A stretch of DNA of 35,745 bases from Elainella saxicola E1 (GTDB lineage: Bacteria > Cyanobacteriota > Cyanobacteriia > Elainellales > Elainellaceae), in the NCBI GenBank assembly GCA_002796835.1, contig LUGL01000023.1, positions 86,910-122,654 of the forward strand, given 5' to 3'. The notes below the pieces were generated by a model. The model was not told where the DNA came from and made no database searches. It saw only the letters and a list, made by a program, of their open reading frames with translations. A program made the translations under genes and the position numbers. Below, piece after piece: positions 24,054-31,713 of this stretch (within the stretch, counting starts at the first letter, position 1; each line of letters starts with the position of its first letter).

Positions 24054-25139
24054 TTAGGGGATTTGGATGGGTTGGAGGGAAGCATGGGTTTGAGGGAAGC
24101 TCCAGAGGGCGGTGGGGGGAAGATGAATGTGGACCGATCGCCCGACTGGAATATCTTGAGTAGGGGCAACCCAGGCTTGTAGGGTGAAATCAGGGTCGAT
24201 CGCCAGGGTTAAGCGGCGTTGGGTGCCTGTGAATCGGTTGGCGATTACAGTGGCATGTAGCAGATTGTTCTCTAATGGATCATTGGGCGATCGCTCCTCT
24301 GTTAACACTTGAATTTGTTCGGGGCGGATCGTGGCTTGAATAAGTCCTTGACAAGATTGTTCACTCCGCAGCGTGAAACCATTGGATAATCGCCATTGCC
24401 GTCCTGTCGCAGTTGCGGAAAAGAAATTTACGCCGCCCATAAATTGAGCCACGGTTGCATCACTGGGCTGTTGATAAATGCGCTCTGGCGTATCGACTTG
24501 TCGCAAACAGCCATTGAACATTAAGGCAATGCGTTGAGACATCACGACCGCTTCGGATTGATCATGCGTGACAATTAGCATCGTGACGCCCGTTTGAGAT
24601 TGCAATTGCAAAATTAAATCCTGCATTTCCTCTCGTAAGTTGGCATCTAGTGCTGACAGCGGTTCATCTAACAGCAGCAATTTGGGATGAATCACCAACG
24701 ATCGCGCTAATGCAACCCGTTGCGCCTGTCCACCCGAAAGTTCCGAGGGTTTACGATCGGTAAATCCTTCTAATTGCACCTGACGCAGCATGGCGATCGC
24801 TTTTTGTTCGCGCTCAGTTTGATTCACGCCACGCATCTTCAAGCCAAACGCCACATTTTCGCCGATCGTCAAGTGGGGAAACAGCAATCCTCGTTGCAGC
24901 ACCAGCGCAATATTCCGTTTTTCCGGCGGCACCCGATTAAGAATTTGATTGTCTAGGGCGATCGTGCCTCGATCGGGCTGCAATACGCCTGCGATCATTT
25001 GAAGCGTCGTCGATTTGCCGCAACCCGAAGGTCCTAAGAGCGCCAAAATCTCACCCGATCGCACTTCGAGCCACAAATCCTGAACCGCCGTGACGCCAGA
25101 GAAGTGTTTGGTGATGTTTTGTAGGGTTAAATGGGCCAT
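24054..25139 (-). CDS. ABC transporter ATP-binding protein (MalK/PotA-like with C-terminal TOBE-type region)
   Basis: A 361-aa ATPase: Walker A GPSGCGKST (36-44), Q-loop LVLQRGLLFPHLT, signature LSGGQAQR (134-141), Walker B LLLLDEPLSALD (154-165), H-loop IVTHDQ. The C-terminal 120 residues (RPEQIQVL and VIANRFTGTQRRLTLAI) resemble a TOBE regulatory domain. It pairs with the two permeases and the YnjB-like binding protein of the same operon and energises import. It begins 9 bp after the second permease gene. The 74 bp between this gene and the binding-protein gene is G-rich on the plus strand. Confidence 0.9.
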   Translation of the reverse strand: MAHLTLQNITKHFSGVTAVQDLWLEVRSGEILALLGPSGCGKSTTLQMIAGVLQPDRGTIALDNQILNRVPPEKRNIALVLQRGLLFPHLTIGENVAFGLKMRGVNQTEREQKAIAMLRQVQLEGFTDRKPSELSGGQAQRVALARSLVIHPKLLLLDEPLSALDANLREEMQDLILQLQSQTGVTMLIVTHDQSEAVVMSQRIALMFNGCLRQVDTPERIYQQPSDATVAQFMGGVNFFSATATGRQWRLSNGFTLRSEQSCQGLIQATIRPEQIQVLTEERSPNDPLENNLLHATVIANRFTGTQRRLTLAIDPDFTLQAWVAPTQDIPVGRSVHIHLPPTALWSFPQTHASLQPIQIP

Positions 25140-25148
25140 AGACCTCCC

Positions 25149-25940
25149 TCACACATTTCCCACCCCCCCCAACGCCGCTTCATTCTCTAACGCCTTGCTG
25201 GCCAACAGTAGAAACAGGAGTCCCGGTACGATCGACGTAATTGCCACTGCCGCAACCAACCCGTTATTCCCACCTTGCAGCAACGTAAACAACACCATCG
25301 GTAAGGTAAATACGCGTCCAGCCCCCACAAAGAACGTCAGCAGAAACTCGTTCCAGGAAATTAGGAAAGCGAACAAGGCACCTACGACCACACCTGGTGC
25401 AATCAGCGGTAAAGTCACCTGCGAAAACACCTGAATGGGAGAGGCTCCGAGCGATCGGGCTTGTGTTTCATAGCCGGTATCAAAATTCGCGAATACGCTC
25501 GATAGTACCAGCGTCATATAGGGAATGGTTGGCATTAAGTGCACCAGAATCACGCCCAGAATGGTGCCGTTTAGTCCCAGGCGAATCAGCATAAATTGAA
25601 TGCCCATCAGCGTTGCCAGCGGCGAAACAATAATTGGCGTAAGGAGAAACAGCTTTAATGCCTCCTTGCCGGGAAATTCTATTAGGCCGATCGCACGTCC
25701 AGCCGGTAAACCCACAAGTAATGAAAGAACAGTAGTGGTCAGAGCAATAGCCAAACTCTGAAGCAGTCCTTCGATCACTCTAGAAGTGGGCAATAAAAGC
25801 TGCGCCCAATGCTGCAACGTCCATTGTTCAGGAATGAGTTGCGGAAAAACCCACCCCTTTGCGAACGACCAAATCAGCAGGGGGAAGAACGGTAGAAATA
25901 ACACTAAAATCACGAAGACAATCAACGTATTTCTTGTCAT
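25149..25940 (-). CDS. ABC transporter permease 2
   Basis: A 263-aa BPD-type permease with about six membrane segments. The EAA loop reads ETQARSLGASPIQVFSQVTLP (about residues 157-177), the contact site for the ATPase. It follows permease 1 after 4 bp, so translational coupling is likely. In E. coli YnjC the two permease halves are fused; here they are separate genes. Overall it resembles spermidine/iron-type (PotC/FbpB-like) inner membrane subunits. Confidence 0.88.
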   Translation of the reverse strand: MTRNTLIVFVILVLFLPFFPLLIWSFAKGWVFPQLIPEQWTLQHWAQLLLPTSRVIEGLLQSLAIALTTTVLSLLVGLPAGRAIGLIEFPGKEALKLFLLTPIIVSPLATLMGIQFMLIRLGLNGTILGVILVHLMPTIPYMTLVLSSVFANFDTGYETQARSLGASPIQVFSQVTLPLIAPGVVVGALFAFLISWNEFLLTFFVGAGRVFTLPMVLFTLLQGGNNGLVAAVAITSIVPGLLFLLLASKALENEAALGGVGNV

Positions 25941-25944
25941 TTCT

Positions 25945-26856
25945 CTAGACTCCCTGAATTGATTTATGATCGCGCGAGATCAGCCAGGAGTAGAAGGCAA
26001 TAACCAAAATGGAGAATAGAGAGAGAATGATGCCCAGGGCGATCGCTTCTGGACGACGGGTCAGATCCGTATCGGTGAATGCGCGATAGACCAGGATGGG
26101 CAACGTGCGGGGACGGGTTGAACCTAATAGAAACGGCACTTCAAACGACGCGAAAATATAGCCGAATACAATCAAACTGGCAGACAAAATTCCAGACTTC
26201 ATCATCGGCAGTGTGACATTCCAAAAGCATTGCCAACGGCTAGCTCCCAGCACTCGCGCCTGCATTTCATAAGCTGGATTGATACTGCGCAAAACTGCCA
26301 GCAAAATCAAGGTAACAAAGGGAATTTCTTTCCAGAGGAAATGCAGCAAGACGCCAATGTTCGCCGTGTCATTCACCAATAACGGAAAATCTTGATCGGA
26401 CTGAATCCAACCCAAATTATAGAATCCGCGTGAAATCAAGCCGCTAGGTGACAGCAGCAGCAAAATGCCAACGATGCCAACCAGATGTGGAATCGGCAAG
26501 GTAATTTGGCAGGCAAGACTGGCCCATCGTCCTGCACTTCTCAACAGCAGCGCCAAACCAACGCTCAAAATCGTCGATAATCCAGTTGCAACGATCGCAA
26601 TATAAAGGCTAAGGCCAAGCGATCGCAAAAATTCTGGATTCGTGAATGCCGCCCAATATGCATCCAAGGAAATTCGACCTGCACCCAAAATGCCGATCGC
26701 CCCAATACTTTGCAAAAACGCCAGCACCAACCCACCGCCAAACAGCAACCCGATGATTCCCACTGCTGGTAGCAGCAACAGATAAGCCCGCCACTGCCTA
26801 AAAAACTGCGGTCGAGTTGCCCTTATTGGTTGCGGTCGAACTACCCCTGTCCCCAT
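25945..26856 (-). CDS. ABC transporter permease 1
   Basis: A permease of about 303 aa with roughly six membrane segments and the EAA loop EMQARVLGASRWQCFWNVTLP (about 200-220). The frame opens at a TTG (26865), but the ATG at 26856 is a better start; both lie in a CCCCATT-type repeat, so the first residues (MGTGVVRPQ) are repeat-derived and probably unimportant. It forms the heterodimeric channel with permease 2. It starts about 50 bp after the kinase gene. Confidence 0.87.
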   Translation of the reverse strand: MGTGVVRPQPIRATRPQFFRQWRAYLLLLPAVGIIGLLFGGGLVLAFLQSIGAIGILGAGRISLDAYWAAFTNPEFLRSLGLSLYIAIVATGLSTILSVGLALLLRSAGRWASLACQITLPIPHLVGIVGILLLLSPSGLISRGFYNLGWIQSDQDFPLLVNDTANIGVLLHFLWKEIPFVTLILLAVLRSINPAYEMQARVLGASRWQCFWNVTLPMMKSGILSASLIVFGYIFASFEVPFLLGSTRPRTLPILVYRAFTDTDLTRRPEAIALGIILSLFSILVIAFYSWLISRDHKSIQGV

Positions 26857-26892
26857 TCCCCTCAAACCTCAAACCCTAAATCATCAAATCGC

Positions 26893-26946
26893 CTCACTCC
26901 CCACTCCCCTATTCCCTACTCCCCCATTCCCTCATTCCCCTCCTCC
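26893..26946. repeat. STRR-type repeat array (CCCCACT / CCCCTAT / CCCTACT)
   Basis: Heptamer-like units (CACTCCC, CACTCCCC, TATTCCC, TACTCCCC, CATTCCC, TCATTCCCC) between the kinase and permease-1 genes. The array runs into the end of the kinase ORF, whose last residues (EEGNEGMGE) it encodes. A related C-rich stretch covers the permease-1 start (26845-26866). Confidence 0.7.
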
Positions 26947-27986
26947 AACCACCCCATCACCTCTTCCCATAACTCCGAAAACTGCTCCTGACTTTGCTGC
27001 AATCTCGCCATCCGTTCAACTGCACTGGCACTCTCTTTCGCCTCGGCATACCAGCGATTCGCCGTGATCCAATATCCTGCAGTCCAACAGAGCGATCGCA
27101 CAGCCGGATATACCCCAAATGCCGCGAAATGATGTCGAATTCGAGTGGCTAAATCTGCATCTTCCAGCGCATCGTAATAGCGCTCTAAAAAGAAAGCCCG
27201 ATCTTCAGCAGGCAAGCAATAGTTGTGGTGGCGGCGAATCGTCACCGGGGATAGAAAATGGCCTAAATCACCGGCAGGCGAACCAATTTCCGCCCATTCC
27301 CAGTCGATCAGATAAGCTTGCCGATCGTTAATCACCCAATTTTCATAGGTGTGATCGCTATGGACCAGACAGCGATGTGGATAGGCGGCTAATAAGGATT
27401 CCATCGATAGGCGCGATCGGGCTTTCTCCAACAAAGCATGCAGCATTTCCACAATGTCGGGTTCTGCTTCTGGTGCATCTAGATAGGGTTGCGCATAGTC
27501 CTTGGCTTCCTGATAGAACAGCGTTAGAGGATGCTCAATCACGGGGACCGTTGGCCGCAGTCGATCGACCTCATAGCCTGCAATAGTTGGGAGTCGGTGT
27601 AGCTGGGCCAGGGTGTGAGCACATTTCTGTAAATGATCGCGGCTATAATCCAGCGGCATCCCTTCTAAATAATTGGTAATTAAGAAGGTGTAGGGAAAGT
27701 CTGCGGTTGGTTCTAAGCTCACCGCCTGGAGCTGGTGCCCGATATCAGTTTTCTGCAAATAATTCAGAATCACCTGCTCAAACTGGGTGACCTGGCGAAG
27801 ATCTCCGGCAAATCGCTGGTTGGGTGTGTTTACTGCCACTCGGACCAGAGCAGTCAGATTTAATCTGAAGATGACGTTGGCTTCCCCATGCGCCAAAAGA
27901 TCTATCTGAAGGGGGTTGTACGATTGGCTAAGGTGCGTCTGTAGCTGCTGTTTCAGAACCTTCAAATCAAGAGGGTTGGTAGACAT
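26916..27986 (-). CDS. APH-fold small-molecule kinase (aminoglycoside phosphotransferase family)
   Basis: A 356-aa protein of the aminoglycoside/choline kinase fold. Glycine/nucleotide region GEANVIFRL (34-42), hinge ITNYLEG (103-109), catalytic loop HSDHTYENWVIN (H209-S-D211, N216) and metal-binding YLIDWEWAEIGSPAGDLGH (D228). The usual HGD is HSD here; D211, N216 and D228 are kept, so activity is plausible. The family phosphorylates hydroxyls of drugs, choline, thiamine, sugars and others. As first gene of an operon with an importer, trapping of the imported compound by phosphorylation is more likely than drug resistance (inference). The C-terminal dozen residues are encoded by an STRR repeat. 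Confidence 0.83.
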   Translation of the reverse strand: MSTNPLDLKVLKQQLQTHLSQSYNPLQIDLLAHGEANVIFRLNLTALVRVAVNTPNQRFAGDLRQVTQFEQVILNYLQKTDIGHQLQAVSLEPTADFPYTFLITNYLEGMPLDYSRDHLQKCAHTLAQLHRLPTIAGYEVDRLRPTVPVIEHPLTLFYQEAKDYAQPYLDAPEAEPDIVEMLHALLEKARSRLSMESLLAAYPHRCLVHSDHTYENWVINDRQAYLIDWEWAEIGSPAGDLGHFLSPVTIRRHHNYCLPAEDRAFFLERYYDALEDADLATRIRHHFAAFGVYPAVRSLCWTAGYWITANRWYAEAKESASAVERMARLQQSQEQFSELWEEVMGWLEEGNEGMGE

Positions 27987-28129
27987 CAGGCAGATCGCTT
28001 CAGCAACAGGTTTTATAATAAACGCTTTTCTTTTGACTTTTTTCTTTCCCTAACGTTTCATGTGCAATCTTGCGGTGACTTCTGAAAGTGAGCTACCTTC
28101 AATGAGGCATCCACTGGTGGAGTAGCGCC

Positions 28130-31100
28130 ATGACGAAGCAATTCTGGAAGCTTTTGCAAGCAGACTTAAAGGATCTCACAGCAACAGATGCTTTGAGCCT
28201 GGAAAATTTTGACCCTCCATTTCTGCAAACCCTTTTGGAACAAGATTCGCCATTCGCGATCCTGATGCAATCCTGGTCAGCCTTGCCATCTCTACAGCCA
28301 CCTTTTACAGCCTTGATCGCGAACCTGCTGCAACGGTATGAGGATCGATCGCAACAGTCATTGCCTTTAGCTCCGGTGGTTAGTCTGATCGGTCAAGCTG
28401 TTTATCTCGATCGACTGTGTCTGGCGTTGAAGCTACCTAATTTTCAAACCTGGCTACAGCAGATTGAACAAGCTCCGGCACCAATCAACCTGCAACAGCA
28501 ATTTCAGGTCTTAACCGGGCTGAATCTAGAAGGTCAGGATGCGCGACAGGCGATTATTTCCTTTTCCACTTCTCGATTGGCCGCCGTTTTGAATCGCCTC
28601 ACGGCAGCTCGCTTGATTTCTTTAGGCATGCCATCAGCCACAGCAGCGCAGGTGGTAGAACAAATTGCCCAGCAGGTTGAACCTGAAATGCTGGCTGCCC
28701 TGGAAACGGTAGGCGGCACAATCCAACCCTGGGTCTTGTGGTATGGCGAAGAAAATCACGCCCAGTTAGAGCGCCATCTCAGATTAGATGCCTATCAAGA
28801 GACTTATATCGCACCCCGTCCGGCTGAACTGGTGTTCAATGAATCTTTCAGTTTGCAAGACATCTATGTGCCGCTGAAAGCTCAACCCCTAACTAGGCAA
28901 GGTGAACCGGATTTAGACCATCCTCTAATCGATTTGGAGCACTGGATCAAAACTCAGCTTGAGGCTAATGACGATGCCGATCAGGTGATCTTGATTCAAG
29001 GTGGGTTCGGACGCGGAAAAACCACTTTTTGCCGCATGTTTGCCGATTGGGTGCGACAACATCACTATCCCCACTGGACGCCCATCTTGATTCCCTTGCA
29101 AGAAGTGCCATCGGACATTACAGATTTTGAGGCTTTTTTGACCCAGGCTGTGCCGCCCCATTTAACCCAGGATGATCCAGATTGGCTTTGCCATGGCGAC
29201 ACCCACTTTCTGTTCTTGCTGGATGGCTTTAGTGAACTGCATCTGGATGATCAAGCCAGCAGTTTAGAGCAGTTCTTTCAGCAGGTCGGCAAGTTTCAAG
29301 AAAGCTGGGCAGGTCATCCGACTATGGGCCATCGGGTGATTGTCACAGGCCGATCGCTGATGATTCAAACTCTAGAGCGGTTGCTGCCTCCGAATTTGTT
29401 GCGCGTGGAACTTCTGCCGCTCGACAATGCGCTGCAAGATCGGTGGCTAACCCAGTGGGAACGGCTGACAGGGGTTAACATCAGCAGTTTGCGAATGATG
29501 CTGGCCGAGCCAGACCTACCGGAGCGTAGTTTAGAACTGACCCGCGAGCCGCTCATGCTCTATTTTCTGGCGGCAATGCACCGAGATGGCGAGTTGCAAC
29601 TCGATATGTTGCAGGGGACAAGTGCGGCCAGGGCCAAGTTTCTGCTCTATCAGCAAATTTTTTACTGGGCATTGACCAAACAGCGGCCCGGTTTGTTACA
29701 GCGAGAACTGTCAGGGGCTGAAACCGAAAGTCTGCGCCGATTGTTGGCGGAAGCGGGATTGCTTGCAGTGCAAACCAAATCGGATGCGGTATCGATCACC
29801 GATTTACAGCAGCGCCTGCGGCATGATGAAGGCGTGCAAACTCTGTTGATCGAAATTCAGGCCAAACTGCGAGAACATTCCCTCACCAGTGCCCTCGTCA
29901 CCATTTATAACCAAAGTGATGCCGATCGATCGGGTTTCATTCGGTTTACCCACAACAGTTTTGGCAAGCTGTTCTTTAGCCGTCGTCTGCATGAAACGAT
30001 CGAAGGGTGGGCAACCCAGTTGACTCGACGCCAAACGCCAGAACCTCTAGTCCCGACGGAAACATTGCATTGGGAGGTTTATGATCTGCTGGGCTATGGT
30101 GGCTTAACGCCCGAAATGACGGAATACCTGATGGTGTTGTTGAACGCCAATCCAGAATTCGACCTGGCCTATCTATTCAAGCGGCTCGAAGATTTTTACC
30201 TGCGCTGGTGTGGTGGTGAATTTATCGATGCTCCACCTGAAAACTTCGCCCAGAAGGAAATGCGCCTATTGGGGCAGCAGACAAAGCCAGGAATGGTAGA
30301 ACCAGCGATGCGTTTAGGCCAAAGACAGGTGGATGTTTATGCGGGTCTAAACATCATGATCTTGTTGCTAGAGCTGCATGGCTATGCCCGATCGCACCAT
30401 GAAGTCTCAGATACCGTTGCTTTCTATCCCTGTGGCCGCCAGGGCATGCCCGATTTTGCCCCAGAGCGGTTGCTGCGTGTGATTGGCTATTCCCACTGTG
30501 TTTCGCCACGGGCTTTTCGAGCGATCGTCGGCCCTTATTTAAGCGGCGTTAATCTCAGCGGCGTTAGCCTGGTCGGCGTTAATCTCAGCGGCGTTAATTT
30601 AAGTGGAGCCGATCTGCGTAGTGCTGATCTGAGTGGGGCTGACCTGCGTGGAGCCAATTTGAGCCGAGCTAATTTAGTTGGAGCAAGTTTGGATGGTACT
30701 GACCTCAGCAATGCCGATCTGCGTGGAGCCAATTTGATTGGGGCCTATTTACGGGGTGCCGACCTCAGCAGTGCCGCCTTAAGCGGAGCCGACCTCAGCA
30801 GTGCCAACTTAATTGGAGCCAGCCTCAGTCGAGCCGACTTGCAAGATGCCGATTTAAGCGGAGCCTATCTCAGAGGCGCAAGTCTTCAAAGCGCAATTCT
30901 CAGTCGTGCCTACTTGATCGGAGCCAGTTTGAGCGGCGCTTGCCTCAGTGACGCCTATCTGGAGCAGGTGGATTTAAGTGATGCCAATTTGCATGGTGCG
31001 GATCTCAGTAATGTCAATCTGCGTCATGCCGATTTGAGTGGAGCTGATTTGATTGGGGCCTACCTGAGTGGGGCCAGCCTATGCGGTGCAAGTTTATGTA

Positions 31101-31339
31101 ATGCCAACCTCAACAGTGCAGACTTAATCGATGCAGACCTGTGCGGAGCTGATTTGAGCAGTGCCAATCTGGTTGGGGCAGACCTAAGCGATTTGACCCT
31201 GGGTGAAGTGAAATGGAGCGATCGCACCAAATGGCAGGATGTACGGGGACTGGAAGCGGCGATTAGCGTCCCGGAAGCCTTGAAGCAGCAGTTAGGTCTG
31301 TTGCCGCAGGCAAGTGGAGAACCTGAGCCCTCTGTCTAA
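28130..31339 (+). CDS. NACHT-domain STAND NTPase with C-terminal pentapeptide repeats
   Basis: A 1069-aa protein in three parts. Residues 1-275 are a helical, Gln/Leu-rich domain that I do not recognise. The NACHT NTPase starts with Walker A GGFGRGKTT (291-299); Walker B is FLFLLDGFSEL with D365, where the common DGxDE reads DGFSE; HRVIVTGRS follows, and the helical part runs to about 720. Residues about 802-1023 are some 44 pentapeptide repeats (A(D/N)LxG), a right-handed quadrilateral beta-helix. STAND NTPases with C-terminal repeats are sensors that oligomerise after ligand binding, many in antiphage immunity; that role here is inference. The reading frame is intact. It is divergent from the six-gene operon. 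Confidence 0.9.
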   Translation: MTKQFWKLLQADLKDLTATDALSLENFDPPFLQTLLEQDSPFAILMQSWSALPSLQPPFTALIANLLQRYEDRSQQSLPLAPVVSLIGQAVYLDRLCLALKLPNFQTWLQQIEQAPAPINLQQQFQVLTGLNLEGQDARQAIISFSTSRLAAVLNRLTAARLISLGMPSATAAQVVEQIAQQVEPEMLAALETVGGTIQPWVLWYGEENHAQLERHLRLDAYQETYIAPRPAELVFNESFSLQDIYVPLKAQPLTRQGEPDLDHPLIDLEHWIKTQLEANDDADQVILIQGGFGRGKTTFCRMFADWVRQHHYPHWTPILIPLQEVPSDITDFEAFLTQAVPPHLTQDDPDWLCHGDTHFLFLLDGFSELHLDDQASSLEQFFQQVGKFQESWAGHPTMGHRVIVTGRSLMIQTLERLLPPNLLRVELLPLDNALQDRWLTQWERLTGVNISSLRMMLAEPDLPERSLELTREPLMLYFLAAMHRDGELQLDMLQGTSAARAKFLLYQQIFYWALTKQRPGLLQRELSGAETESLRRLLAEAGLLAVQTKSDAVSITDLQQRLRHDEGVQTLLIEIQAKLREHSLTSALVTIYNQSDADRSGFIRFTHNSFGKLFFSRRLHETIEGWATQLTRRQTPEPLVPTETLHWEVYDLLGYGGLTPEMTEYLMVLLNANPEFDLAYLFKRLEDFYLRWCGGEFIDAPPENFAQKEMRLLGQQTKPGMVEPAMRLGQRQVDVYAGLNIMILLLELHGYARSHHEVSDTVAFYPCGRQGMPDFAPERLLRVIGYSHCVSPRAFRAIVGPYLSGVNLSGVSLVGVNLSGVNLSGADLRSADLSGADLRGANLSRANLVGASLDGTDLSNADLRGANLIGAYLRGADLSSAALSGADLSSANLIGASLSRADLQDADLSGAYLRGASLQSAILSRAYLIGASLSGACLSDAYLEQVDLSDANLHGADLSNVNLRHADLSGADLIGAYLSGASLCGASLCNANLNSADLIDADLCGADLSSANLVGADLSDLTLGEVKWSDRTKWQDVRGLEAAISVPEALKQQLGLLPQASGEPEPSV
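30537..31199 (+). repeat. Pentapeptide-repeat coding array
   Basis: DNA encoding the beta-helix with a 15-bp basic and a local 30-bp period. For example GACCTCAGCAGTGCC occurs at 30761 and 30791, and GGCGTTAATCTCAGCGGCGTTA at 30545 and 30575. The near identity of some units points to recent duplication within the gene. Confidence 0.75.
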
Positions 31340-31406
31340 CGCTAGAGGAAAGCGATCTCTACCGCTGCCTAAACTAGAAGCGTTCTGCTCGATCGAGGAA
31401 ACTTCC

Positions 31407-31589
31407 ATGAATTCCATCGTTGCGATCGCGCTATTGCTGTTTTTGCTGCTGAGCTTGCTCAACCCCTTCGCAGGCCTTTCTACCTTACTGCTGATCCTTG
31501 TGGGTTTTCTGCTCTACAACTTCGTTCTCACGTTGATCAGAGCGTTTATCACAGCATCCGAGCCGCCTGCTAATGGCAAAACAGGCTGA
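31407..31589 (+). CDS. Small membrane protein, 60 aa
   Basis: Starts at the ATG 31407 (MNSIVAIALLLFLLLSLLNP) with GAGGA about 8 bp upstream. Two hydrophobic stretches (about 4-17 and 23-48) suggest a helical hairpin or two short membrane segments; the tail SEPPANGKTG is polar. The frame is open upstream to 31314, overlapping the NACHT gene end, but that part is not protein-like. No family is recognised. Its place 67 bp after the NACHT gene, same strand, makes a functional link possible but unproven. Confidence 0.55.
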   Translation: MNSIVAIALLLFLLLSLLNPFAGLSTLLLILVGFLLYNFVLTLIRAFITASEPPANGKTG

Positions 31590-31713
31590 AGCACGCCTGA
31601 CTGAGGACTTTGGATGAAATCATGTCGCATGGGTTGCTTGAACTGTCCGGGCGGACAAACTGCCCACCGCACAAGAAATTCTGCTTTATTTAGTTTCTGT
31701 TCCCTAGCACGCC

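Noticed and set aside
27990-28129. Possible riboswitch (for example TPP) ahead of the kinase/transporter operon
   Set aside because: I looked for conserved TPP-type core segments on the minus strand and found none; only AT-rich sequence with a TATAAT-like box at 28014-28019 is present.
30537-31199. Regular short repeats that could be mistaken for a CRISPR array
   Set aside because: The period is 15/30 bp, there are no unique spacers, and the array is fully coding for pentapeptide repeats.
31645-31665. TGTCCG-GG-CGGACA palindrome as a terminator after the 60-aa membrane protein
   Set aside because: The loop is too small to form a normal hairpin and no T-run follows.
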